From assembly GCA_949743325.1 (NCBI GenBank), contig CATJTQ010000081.1, positions 1 through 64,000 on the forward strand: DNA of 64,000 nt. Direction: 5' to 3'. A program made the position numbers and the translations under genes. This DNA is from an uncultured Lachnospiraceae bacterium (lineage in GTDB: Bacteria > Bacillota > Clostridia > Lachnospirales > Lachnospiraceae). Shown here in pieces: positions 36,301 to 43,394 of this stretch; position 1 is the stretch's first letter; every line of letters starts with the position of its first letter. The notes under the pieces are model-generated. The model ran no database searches. It was not told the origin of the DNA and saw nothing but the letters and a program-made list of their open reading frames with translations.

Positions 36301-36764
36301 TAGTATTAGGTATGCTTGGTACTGTTTCAGATTCAAATGTATATGCAGCTTTCGAAGAGTTAATCAAGAAAAATGATGACATTACTTCAAAACAGATTGT
36401 TGTATATACAGCAAAATCAGAAGATGGTTCTGTTACACCTAAAGGAAAATTCAAACTTACATTTGATATTCCTGAAGGATTTACAGCAGCTAATGTTGTA
36501 GTAATGGGTGAAGATGGTACAGTATATGCTGGTGAATTGTCAGCAGATGGTAAGAAAATTACAATTGAAACTGAAAAATTAGGTAATTATGCTGTAATTG
36601 AAAAAGATCTTTCAACTGATGATGGAAGTGAGGTTGCAGCAGCTACTACTACAGCAGGTAAGACTGGTGATGATACAAATGTTGTACTTCCAATCGCAAT
36701 ATTTGCAGTAGCAGGAGCAGCATTAGTTTTAGTTTTCAAAAAAAGAAAAGTTGGTCAGAACTAA
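33357..36764 (+). CDS. Large surface protein with LamG-like domains and C-terminal anchor
   Basis: The 1135-residue secreted protein has a signal peptide (about residues 1-37). Two large concanavalin/LamG-like regions follow. The first, about residues 45-600, includes WTKGVSISYWVKA, HFVTVVIQNDMVYFYVDGE and DDISFYDVPLTAEEAAAIY. The second, about residues 615-930, includes ATVNFWVKEP, WHMVTMVMQNSGLKIYYDGK and DNIRYYSEALSDAQIEKLY. A Pro/Asn/Gly linker and a beta-rich domain (about 985-1090) follow. The end has KTGDD (from residue 1102), a hydrophobic stretch and KKRK, like a non-canonical sortase signal. LamG folds often bind carbohydrate. No catalytic domain is evident. The codons look cleaner and less AT-rich than in neighbours, as in highly expressed genes. 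ATG 33357 follows AAAGGA. It is flanked by terminators and is probably monocistronic. Confidence 0.85.
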   Translation: MKKFKVAPHTAKRIKAIVAAAMALTLAVPTASYFSSKAASSSVDAEETANVPKPIMTVDFEKGFMGESSSNGLEVVKSAEVLKFKEDKDENNQYKYDDQGHIIYGMTDTPFIEAGEYKKGVVGNQPTTAFDKKMGNVLSLDKTVKIPEFKKKASDELDAKYPVGTVLQTPVTAESQIKINNPFKGRTDLHEEYNESTGWTKGVSISYWVKAAEEKDESGNVTGGVNSSIINFNNHGLVTMQKDDYMKFVACQEYSDTDERYSMGDASIMTDAEGNTYEVYQNYGVLIRCNPGYPKNSEGVTVKGGWYIPEDQTKGKITVTDSEGNEYKITSLAGETVQDEGLYNTFKYRYAATDDIANGYSSKSKIREEAIRGSMSISTANDFVFRNDDYRKEVQPDGSEKAVEGTKITNPNTSQYQLGEEFSQFDVYNQFFFNGDAKVTELSEEDNTLEWHFVTVVIQNDMVYFYVDGEFIDPEEYYLYCGGTDAESGFQKMNAGKAFNQGRGIGYMDGIFGYEDSNIADWSADGTAYESPANSCSITMLDWLIDANTDLYIGGNGYAADCNGIEMAYGTADGTMLDDISFYDVPLTAEEAAAIYNNAKAEKEAEPVLAEVESFTFDDGAMTGSKGTTLDKVDSNLADADPTIVNDPSRGNVLAIQNNKASGTSAVKLSKNPFEGLDIEGATVNFWVKEPGQGKSNTVIQSVALSFMDTKKVKDYDKMGSSLIGSESASLLYVDTACDGFFYEGSTNAVYQSLGNNFLFSTKRNGNIDDSKNEFEQESLDKYNEYIARLQTMSSWHMVTMVMQNSGLKIYYDGKELPNNMFSKQTNAPNFFGLRFYDGYYARIYDGYRADKNNCGSNNQGVLPLLTFLTDPTTSAYVGYAKKLGSETTYERTYTSYFDNIRYYSEALSDAQIEKLYNDENTAEVDPTPTPDGNGENPNPGPSNSGNNQIIGGDVEGDIVTWSYGGVTLVANKDVISPEAQLVLGMLGTVSDSNVYAAFEELIKKNDDITSKQIVVYTAKSEDGSVTPKGKFKLTFDIPEGFTAANVVVMGEDGTVYAGELSADGKKITIETEKLGNYAVIEKDLSTDDGSEVAAATTTAGKTGDDTNVVLPIAIFAVAGAALVLVFKKRKVGQN

Positions 36765-36808
36765 TTATTAAGGTAGAAAAATAATAATATAGATAAGTGC
36801 CAATAGGT

Positions 36809-36843
36809 AAAGGGTTGCCCTTGTTTAATAGGGTAGCCCTTTT
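36809..36843 (+). terminator. Intrinsic terminator after the LamG gene
   Basis: AAAGGGTTGCCCT (36809-36821) pairs with AGGGTAGCCCTTT over nearly all positions, and the stem ends in T residues. The 376 bases between this gene and the aldolase hold this hairpin and two promoter-like sites but no credible ORF. Confidence 0.75.
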
Positions 36844-37077
36844 CATATTTATAGAATTGATAATAATTATAAGTTCTGTTTCCACAAACAAAGGAAAAAG
36901 GCTTGCAATATTTTTTAAAAGGATATATTCACATTGATAATATAAGATAAAAGACTGGCAGCAAACCATTTGGAAAATTGAAAAAGCTTTTTGTTTTATG
37001 GTATATTATAAGATGTAAAGATTTCATAATAATGCTGGGAAGTTTGTGATTATATGATGATAAATTAAGTAAAATTG

Positions 37078-37106
37078 TTGACATTTATATTTATTAGATA
37101 TAAGAT
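37078..37106 (+). promoter_or_regulatory. Promoter of the sugar-alcohol cluster
   Basis: TTGACA (37078-37083) and TAAGAT (37101-37106) are 17 bases apart, about 35 bases before the aldolase ATG. A second promoter-like pair (TTGAAA 36978, TATATT 37002, 18-base spacer) lies upstream and may give a longer leader. Confidence 0.6.
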
Positions 37107-37140
37107 AAAATTATAATAAGATAAAGGAGATAGTAAAGTT

Positions 37141-37992
37141 ATGCCATTAGTTACGACAAAGGAAATGTTGTTAAAAGCACAAAAGGAGAATTATGCCATA
37201 GGTGCCTTTAACGTAGAAAATATGGAAATGGTTCAGGCAGTATTGGAAGCTGCAGAAGAGTTAAAAGCACCTGTCATTATGCAAACTACACCTTCTACAG
37301 TAAAGTATGCAGGACTTGATTTTTATTATGCAAATGTTAAGGCAGCAGCAGAAAGAGCTAGTGTACCAGTTGCTGTTCACTTAGATCATGGCAGTAGTTT
37401 TGAGCTTGCTATGCAGGCGTTGAGAATTGGTTATACATCAATTATGATTGATGGTTCACATAATATTTTTGAAGAGAATATAGCATTGAGCAAGAGTGTT
37501 GTGGATGCATGTGAACCTTCTAATATTCCTGTTGAAGCGGAGCTTGGCAAAGTTGGCGGAAAAGAGGATGATTTGGATGGAGGTGACGGAGGCTATACAG
37601 ATCCTGCGGAGGCAAAAGAATTTGTTGATAGGACAGGTGTTTCTTCATTAGCAGTAGCAATAGGAACAGCCCATGGTGTATATAAGGGTGAACCTAAACT
37701 GGATTTAGATCGCCTTACAGAGATTCGTAAAGTTGTTGACATTCCACTTGTGCTTCATGGTGCTTCAGGTTTATCAGAAGAAGCTGTTAAAGAAAGTATC
37801 CGTCGAGGAATTTGTAAAGTGAATTTTGCTACAGAGTTGAGAATAGCATACAGTGAAGGTATTAAGAAAGTTCTTGAAGATAATCCAGAAACAATTGATC
37901 CTAAAAAATATGGTGCAGTTGGAAGGGAAAATGTAAAACAATTAGTTATGAATCGTATGAGAGTCTGCGGGGCAGATGGAAAGGCTAAATAA
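37141..37992 (+). CDS. Class II ketose-bisphosphate aldolase
   Basis: The 283-residue zinc aldolase is of the fructose/tagatose-bisphosphate type (FbaA, GatY, KbaY). Zinc ligands appear in VHLDHGSS (His80 and His83, with catalytic Asp82), in GTAHGVYKG near residue 178 and in LHGASGLS near residue 207. It cleaves a ketose 1,6-bisphosphate to dihydroxyacetone phosphate and an aldehyde phosphate. The next genes are an FGGY kinase, a GatD-like dehydrogenase, an aldo/keto reductase and a PfkB kinase. The substrate may therefore be tagatose or fructose bisphosphate from that route rather than glycolysis alone. The specificity cannot be read from the sequence. RBS is AAGGAGA. Confidence 0.9.
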   Translation: MPLVTTKEMLLKAQKENYAIGAFNVENMEMVQAVLEAAEELKAPVIMQTTPSTVKYAGLDFYYANVKAAAERASVPVAVHLDHGSSFELAMQALRIGYTSIMIDGSHNIFEENIALSKSVVDACEPSNIPVEAELGKVGGKEDDLDGGDGGYTDPAEAKEFVDRTGVSSLAVAIGTAHGVYKGEPKLDLDRLTEIRKVVDIPLVLHGASGLSEEAVKESIRRGICKVNFATELRIAYSEGIKKVLEDNPETIDPKKYGAVGRENVKQLVMNRMRVCGADGKAK

Positions 37993-37996
37993 GATA

Positions 37997-39472
37997 ATGG
38001 CTGAATTATTACTTGGAATAGATATAGGAACATCTGCCTGTAAGGTAGCGGTTTTTGATAGATTAGGCAAAGTAGTGGCACAAACTAATAAGCCTTATAA
38101 ATTATATTATCCAAATCCTGGGTGGGTAGAACAGAATCCTGATGAATGGTGGGATGCTATTGTTAATGGTATTAAAGAAATTCTTGATGTAGTCTCTGCA
38201 AATGATATTGCAGGCATTGGTATTGATGGACAGAGCTGGTCTGCAATACCAGTTGATAAGGCTGGAAATTGTTTACATAATACACCTATTTGGATGGATA
38301 CAAGAGCAAGAGATATATGCGATAGGATTTTGAATGAAGTTGGCTTTGATAATATATTTGACGTTGCTGGAAATGGTTTTGAACCATCTTATTCAACACC
38401 CAAAATGCTTTGGTTTAAAGAAAATAAGCCTGAAGTATACAATAATACATATAAGTTTTTGCAGAGCAACAGTTATATTGCAATGAAGCTGACAGGTGAA
38501 TTTACACAAGATTTATCTCAGGGATATGGTATACATTTCTTTAATATGAAGAAATGCTGTTATGATGAAACATTAGCTGACAAATTAGGATTATCTGTAG
38601 ATAAAGTTCCAAATCTTACAGAATGTCATGCTGTAATAGGTGAAGTTATAGAAGAGGCGGCTAAGATTACTGGTCTTATGGCTGGTACGAAAGTTGTTGC
38701 AGGAGGTTTGGATGCTGCTTGTGGAACTCTTGGTGCAGGTGTTTATATGAAGGGTCAGACACAGGAGCAGGGAGGACAGGCGGGAGGAATGAGCATCTGT
38801 CTTGATGAGGCTGTTGCACATCCTAAACTTATATTAAGTCCGCATGTTGTTCCAGACCATTGGCTTTTACAGGGAGGTACTGTAGGTGGAGGAGGAGTTC
38901 TCAGATGGTTTAAGAGTGAGTTGGGAGAAGGTGAGTCTTTTGATGATCTCACGTTTTTAGCTGAAAAAGTTTCTCCAGGTTCAGATGGGGTTACATTTTT
39001 GCCGTATATGGCAGGAGAGCGTTCTCCTATTTGGAATCCTGACGCCAAAGGTGTTTTTTATGGTATTGGTTTTGATAAGACTAAAGGACATATTGTTCGT
39101 GCGGCGCTTGAGGGAGTAGCTTACTCTCTTGAGCATAATTTAAGGACAGCGGCAGAAACAGGAGTTGAGGTTGATGAGCTTTCAGCTATGGGTGGCGCTG
39201 CCAACAGTTTGCTTTGGACTCAGATAAAAGCGGATGTTACAGGAAAGATTATTAAAGTACCTGCGTCAGATACGGCCACTACTCTTGGTGCAGCAATTCT
39301 TGCAGGAGTGGGTGTAGGTATATATAATAGTTTTGAGGAAGCAGTTAAAGATACAATTCAAATAACAAGAGTACATAAGCCTAATATGGAAAATTATCAA
39401 AAGTATAAAAAGTCTATGGATTTATATTTAGAGTTATATGATAATTTAAAAGATACATTTTCTAAATATTAG
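37997..39472 (+). CDS. FGGY-family carbohydrate kinase, xylulokinase-like
   Basis: The FGGY kinase of about 491 residues resembles xylulokinase. The N-terminal phosphate loop is LGIDIGTSACKVAVFD. GIGIDGQSWSAIPVD, WMDTRARD and KVVAGGLDAACGTLGAG mark the sugar and nucleotide sites. FLPYMAGERSPIWNPDAKG and the C-terminal SAMGGAANSLLWTQIKADVTG fit the FGGY C-terminal domain. It should phosphorylate a ketose or polyol. An extra glycine-rich loop, GGQAGGMS, replaces the usual TSG near residue 265. Start ATG 37997 is five bases after the aldolase stop; an ATG at 37976 inside the aldolase is possible. It is the second gene of the cluster. Confidence 0.88.
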   Translation: MAELLLGIDIGTSACKVAVFDRLGKVVAQTNKPYKLYYPNPGWVEQNPDEWWDAIVNGIKEILDVVSANDIAGIGIDGQSWSAIPVDKAGNCLHNTPIWMDTRARDICDRILNEVGFDNIFDVAGNGFEPSYSTPKMLWFKENKPEVYNNTYKFLQSNSYIAMKLTGEFTQDLSQGYGIHFFNMKKCCYDETLADKLGLSVDKVPNLTECHAVIGEVIEEAAKITGLMAGTKVVAGGLDAACGTLGAGVYMKGQTQEQGGQAGGMSICLDEAVAHPKLILSPHVVPDHWLLQGGTVGGGGVLRWFKSELGEGESFDDLTFLAEKVSPGSDGVTFLPYMAGERSPIWNPDAKGVFYGIGFDKTKGHIVRAALEGVAYSLEHNLRTAAETGVEVDELSAMGGAANSLLWTQIKADVTGKIIKVPASDTATTLGAAILAGVGVGIYNSFEEAVKDTIQITRVHKPNMENYQKYKKSMDLYLELYDNLKDTFSKY

Positions 39473-39515
39473 TAATGTAATATGATAGCTGGTAATGCAG
39501 AAAGGGTGGAATTAA

Positions 39516-40565
39516 ATGAAAGCAGGCGTAGTTCATGCGAGAGAAGATATCAGATATGAGGATATAGAGAAACCGCAGCCAAAAGCAGGACAGGTGTTAA
39601 TTAAAGTAAAATATACTGGTATATGCGGATCTGATATTCCTCGTGTAAATGGGGATGCATGTCATTATTTTCCTAATGTACTGGGACATGAATTTTCAGG
39701 TACAGTTGAGGATGTTGGTGAAGGGGTTACAAAAGTAAATGTTGGCGATAGAGTTTCTGGAGTTCCTCTTATTCCATGTATGGAGTGCGAGGATTGTCAA
39801 AAAGGAAATTATTCATTATGTAAGCATTACAGTTTTATTGGTTCTAGAGAATTTGGAAGCTTTGCTGAGTATGTTGTTGTGCCAGAATTAAATGCTGTAA
39901 AATTTGATGAGCAAGTATCATTTGAACAGGGCGCGTTTTTCGAGCCTTCCACGGTTGCGCTTCATGGTTTAAATCGGGTTAATTATCATGGAGGTGAGTG
40001 TGTTGCAATTTTGGGCGGCGGAACAATTGGAATGTTTACAATGCAGTGGGCTAAAATATTTGGTGCTAAGAAAGTTGTCGTATTTGATATAAGTAAAGAG
40101 CGTCTTGATTTAGCGCTTGAAATGGGCGCTGATGCAGTAATAAATACTTTGGATAAAGATTATATTGAACAGGCAATGGAGCTCACAGATAATAAAGGTT
40201 ATGGATTTGTCTATGAGACGGCAGGAAATGTAATAACAATGCATATGGCGTTCGAGCTTGCTGCTAATAAAGCAGGAGTATGTTTTATTGGTACTCCTAC
40301 AAAAGAGATTTCATTTACAGTAGATGAGTGGGAGAATATTAACAGGAAAGAGTTTATTCTTACAGGGTCATGGATGTCGTACAGTGCGCCGTTTCCTGGA
40401 AAAGAGTGGGAATTGACTGCCCACTATTTTAAGACGGGACAGCTTAAGTTTAACGATTCGTTAATATTTAAAAAGATGCCGTTAAGTAAAATTGCAGATG
40501 CTTTTGAAATGTTTAAGACTCCTGGAACTGTAAAAGGTAAAATTTTAATTGACAGTGAAGCTTAA
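39516..40565 (+). CDS. Zinc alcohol dehydrogenase, GatD-like
   Basis: The 349-residue medium-chain zinc dehydrogenase resembles galactitol-1-phosphate 5-dehydrogenase (GatD) and sorbitol dehydrogenases. Catalytic zinc ligands are Cys37 in GICGSD and His58-Glu59 in GHEFSG. Structural zinc is held by Cys88, Cys91, Cys94 and Cys102. AILGGGTIGMFTMQWAK is the NAD-binding motif near residue 167. The substrate should be a polyol or polyol phosphate oxidised to a ketose. GatD in enteric bacteria works with a PTS, which is absent here, so free polyol plus the FGGY kinase is an alternative. RBS is AAAGGGTGG. Confidence 0.9.
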   Translation: MKAGVVHAREDIRYEDIEKPQPKAGQVLIKVKYTGICGSDIPRVNGDACHYFPNVLGHEFSGTVEDVGEGVTKVNVGDRVSGVPLIPCMECEDCQKGNYSLCKHYSFIGSREFGSFAEYVVVPELNAVKFDEQVSFEQGAFFEPSTVALHGLNRVNYHGGECVAILGGGTIGMFTMQWAKIFGAKKVVVFDISKERLDLALEMGADAVINTLDKDYIEQAMELTDNKGYGFVYETAGNVITMHMAFELAANKAGVCFIGTPTKEISFTVDEWENINRKEFILTGSWMSYSAPFPGKEWELTAHYFKTGQLKFNDSLIFKKMPLSKIADAFEMFKTPGTVKGKILIDSEA

Positions 40566-40663
40566 AAATGAAATTAATATAAAATAATAATGACAAGTTA
40601 TGCAAATTGTAGTAATATATAGTTATATTATATATAAAAAATTCAAGGAAAAGAGGTATAAAT

Positions 40664-41713
40664 ATGTCAGAAAATACTATTCCAGTTGATGCGGTAGATC
40701 CTTCAAAAGTTCCGCAGAGAACTCTTTATACAGGTGTAAAAATGCCGGGAATTGGTATTGGAACTTTCGGTTCAGACCGATTTACAGGTGAGGATATTGC
40801 AAATGCAGTTGAGGATGCGGTCAAATCAGGATATCGTCTTGTAGATTGCGCCGCTTGTTATGAGAATGAGGATTTAATAGGTAAGGCTTTAGAAAATGCT
40901 ATGGATGCGGGCGTTAAGAGAGAGGAACTTTTTATAACATCTAAAGTTTGGAATGATATGCATGGTAAAGGAGATGTTTTATTATCATGTGCAAAGACTT
41001 TAAGGGACTTAAGGCTTGATTATCTTGATTTATATTTTGTTCATTGGCCATTTCCTAATTATCATCCGCCTGGATGTGATGGAGATACTAGAAATCCTTT
41101 ATCCAGACCATACATACATGAAGAGTTTATGGAATGTTGGAAGCAGATGGAAAAATTAGTTGATATGGGTCTGGTAAAACATATAGGTGTTTCTAATGTT
41201 ACAATACCAAAGCTTGAGCTGATTTTGAGAGATTGCAGAATTAAGCCGGCTGTTAATGAGATGGAGCTGCATCCATGTTTCCAGCAGCCTGAGTTATACG
41301 ATTTTTGTAAGAAAAATGATATTCAAATTATTGGTTTTTGTCCTATTGGCTCCCCTACAAGACCTGATAGAGATAAGACAGATGATGATGTGGCTGATAT
41401 TGAGCTTCCTGAAATACAAGAGATTGCCAAGGCTCATGGTGTACATCCGGCAGTAATCTGTTTAAAATGGGCGGTTCAGAGAGGCCATTCTCCAATTCCA
41501 TTTTCAATTCGCAGAAATGAATATATGAGTAATCTTCAGTGTAGCTTTGAAGATCCTTTAACAGATAAAGAAATAGAAATATTAAAGACAGTTGATAAGA
41601 ATTGCCGTCTTATTAAAGGACAGGTATTTTTATGGGAAGGTGCCAATGATTGGCAGGATCTTTGGGATCTTAACGGTGAAATTCCAGGATGGAATGGATA
41701 TACTAAGAAATAA
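40664..41713 (+). CDS. Aldo/keto reductase
   Basis: The 349-residue aldo/keto reductase keeps the full catalytic tetrad: Asp61, Tyr66, Lys94 and His127 (VHWPF). GVSNVTIPKLELIL, NEMELHPCFQQ and the C-terminal IPFSIRRNEYMSNLQ are further family landmarks, the last contacting NADP. It could reduce an aldose to an alditol, or the reverse, feeding the GatD-like dehydrogenase in the same cluster. A C-terminal extension (about residues 305-349) with tryptophans exceeds the common 280-310 length. The 98-base gap before it is AT-rich. RBS is AAGAGG. Confidence 0.9.
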   Translation: MSENTIPVDAVDPSKVPQRTLYTGVKMPGIGIGTFGSDRFTGEDIANAVEDAVKSGYRLVDCAACYENEDLIGKALENAMDAGVKREELFITSKVWNDMHGKGDVLLSCAKTLRDLRLDYLDLYFVHWPFPNYHPPGCDGDTRNPLSRPYIHEEFMECWKQMEKLVDMGLVKHIGVSNVTIPKLELILRDCRIKPAVNEMELHPCFQQPELYDFCKKNDIQIIGFCPIGSPTRPDRDKTDDDVADIELPEIQEIAKAHGVHPAVICLKWAVQRGHSPIPFSIRRNEYMSNLQCSFEDPLTDKEIEILKTVDKNCRLIKGQVFLWEGANDWQDLWDLNGEIPGWNGYTKK

Positions 41714-41751
41714 ATTTATCATTTGTATACAGACTTCAAGGAGAAAATAAA

Positions 41752-42681
41752 ATGATCACAACAGTAACACTGAATGTTGCAGTGGATAAAGCATATGTTA
41801 TCGGAGATTTTTATCAAGGAGGAGTAATGCGTGTACAGAGATGTACAAATACTCCTGGAGGAAAGGGATTAAATGTCGCTAAGGTAGCCAAATTATGTGG
41901 TGAAGATGTTTTAGCGGCAGGATTTGTTGGGGGATATTCAGGCGCTTATGTCGTTGAGATGCTCAACGAACAAGATGTTCCTAATGAATTTGTCCGAACA
42001 CAAAATGAAACCCGGTCCTGCATAAATGTTCTTGCTGCTGATGGGACATCGACAGAATTTCTTGAGCCGGGTGCAGAAGTTTCAGAAAAAGAAGTGGAAG
42101 AGTTTATGACTAAATTTTCTGAAATAATAGATAAAAGTGATGTTATTACAATATCAGGCAGTATTCCAAAAGGTGTAAGTGCAAATATATACCGAAAAAT
42201 GGTTGAGGAAGCAAAATTAAAAAATAAGCCTGTACTTCTTGATACAAGTGGAAAGCCGCTGCAGGAAGGAATCAAAGCTAATCCTACACTTATAAAACCG
42301 AATTCTGATGAAATAAGGGCTCTTCTTGGGAATTCAATTAATAACAGGGAAGAGCTTATAGAAAGCGGTAAAAAGCTGCAGAGATCAGGTATTGAGTATG
42401 TAGTTATTTCTCTAGGTTCAGATGGCGCTATAGTCATTACTGATGAACATGTATATCATGGAAAGCCGCCTAAAATAAATACTGTAAATACAGTGGGATG
42501 CGGAGATTCAATGGTTGCGGGTTTTGCAGTCGGAATTCAGAGAGGATATTCAATAGAGGAAATGATAAAATTTGCCGTCTCTGTTTCAAGTGCCAATGCA
42601 TTAACTATGGAGACAGGGTATTTTGAAGAACATCATAGAAAAAAATTATTTGATAAGGTAAAAGTAACTGTTATAGAATAA
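41752..42681 (+). CDS. PfkB-family sugar-phosphate kinase
   Basis: The 309-residue kinase is of the 1-phosphofructokinase/tagatose-6-phosphate kinase type (FruK, LacC). TLNVAVDKAYVI is at the N-terminus, NTPGGKGLNVAKVAK near residue 32, and ISLGSDGAIV near residue 222. The signature NTVGCGDSMVAGFAVG near residue 247 holds the catalytic Asp. It should add the second phosphate to a ketose phosphate, giving the bisphosphate that the aldolase at 37141 cleaves. It closes the five-gene cluster, and a strong terminator follows directly. RBS is AAGGAG. Confidence 0.9.
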   Translation: MITTVTLNVAVDKAYVIGDFYQGGVMRVQRCTNTPGGKGLNVAKVAKLCGEDVLAAGFVGGYSGAYVVEMLNEQDVPNEFVRTQNETRSCINVLAADGTSTEFLEPGAEVSEKEVEEFMTKFSEIIDKSDVITISGSIPKGVSANIYRKMVEEAKLKNKPVLLDTSGKPLQEGIKANPTLIKPNSDEIRALLGNSINNREELIESGKKLQRSGIEYVVISLGSDGAIVITDEHVYHGKPPKINTVNTVGCGDSMVAGFAVGIQRGYSIEEMIKFAVSVSSANALTMETGYFEEHHRKKLFDKVKVTVIE

Positions 42682-42682
42682 T

Positions 42683-42720
42683 AAAAAACATCTCCTTTTT
42701 GATTGAAGGAGATGTTTTTT
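42683..42720. terminator. Strong terminator of the sugar cluster
   Basis: AACATCTCCTT pairs with AAGGAGATGTT, flanked by A and T runs. The symmetry allows it to work in both directions. Confidence 0.85.
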
Positions 42721-43149
42721 ATTAGTAAAAATAATATAGATAGCTGCGTTTATATATTCAATTAATTTATTATAGTTGAAATTTATTTAATATTCCAGTA
42801 AAAATATGTTTTTTGACAAGTAAAAAGGACCAAGAGTTAAAAACTTCTGGTCCTTTTCACTTTTATGAGGGGGGGAGAGATAGTGAGTGCTTAACTACTA
42901 TCCTTTTATAGGATAACGCTAATATGTGTTTAAAATGTGTCTAAAAAATAAATAAATTATAAACTTGAAAATTATTTTTAAATATCATATAATATGTAAA
43001 AATTTATTATTTCCACTAGCAATAAGTCAAACATTTATGTTGGTATGAATTTATGTTAATATTGCTTAGTTCTAATACATGGTGGGCTCTGCTGCGTGGG
43101 ATTTTATTCAAATGATACTAAAGAAAGGTTTGTTTTACAGTAGGTGAGT
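42721..43149. other. 429-base gene-poor stretch between sugar cluster and murE region
   Basis: This AT-rich stretch has no credible ORF. It holds the hairpin at 42823-42857, a following run of eight G near 42870, and short imperfect repeats around 42880-42920 (ATCC/GGAT and TAGT/ACTA pairs). A promoter-like TTGAAA lies near 42777. A small untranslated RNA ending at the hairpin is possible but unproven. Confidence 0.4.
42823..42857. terminator. Second hairpin with T-rich end
   Basis: AAAAGGACCA pairs with TGGTCCTTTT, followed inward by a two-base internal mismatch and GTT/AAC. It has no ORF immediately upstream on the plus strand and none downstream for the minus strand. Confidence 0.5.
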
Positions 43150-43302
43150 ATGATGAAAGATATATTAATTTTAGGTGGATGTTTTTTTATGGGGATGTTT
43201 TTAGGATTAATTATTATCAGACAGTCAGTAAAAATGGTCAGAAAAAAATTTGATCAAGCAGTAAAAAAGAATGAAAAAGATTGGACTTCAGATAATAAAT
43301 AA
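43150..43302 (+). CDS. 50-residue single-pass membrane protein, unknown
   Basis: The ORF, too short for usual cut-offs, encodes MMKDILILGG, a hydrophobic helix to about residue 23, then a basic and acidic tail ending DWTSDNK. The start may be either ATG at 43150 or 43153. AGGTGAG lies just upstream as a weak RBS. It looks like a small membrane protein with a cytoplasmic tail. No partner is adjacent, and murE follows after its own promoter. I do not recognise a family. Confidence 0.5.
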   Translation: MMKDILILGGCFFMGMFLGLIIIRQSVKMVRKKFDQAVKKNEKDWTSDNK

Positions 43303-43334
43303 TAACATAGTATAAATTAGGAGTAGAAACAAAA

Positions 43335-43363
43335 TAGACATTTGTTAAAATATATGATAGAAT
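43335..43363 (+). promoter_or_regulatory. Promoter of murE
   Basis: TAGACA (43335-43340) and TAGAAT (43358-43363) are separated by 17 bases. A start near 43370 leaves the ATG at 43371 leaderless and favours ATG 43395. Confidence 0.45.
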
Positions 43364-43394
43364 AAGTTGTATGTCTAAAAAGGGAGATTTGAGG

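Noticed and set aside
42860-42925. CRISPR-like or repeat array near the G run
   Set aside because: Only single short imperfect pairs occur; there are no regularly spaced repeats.
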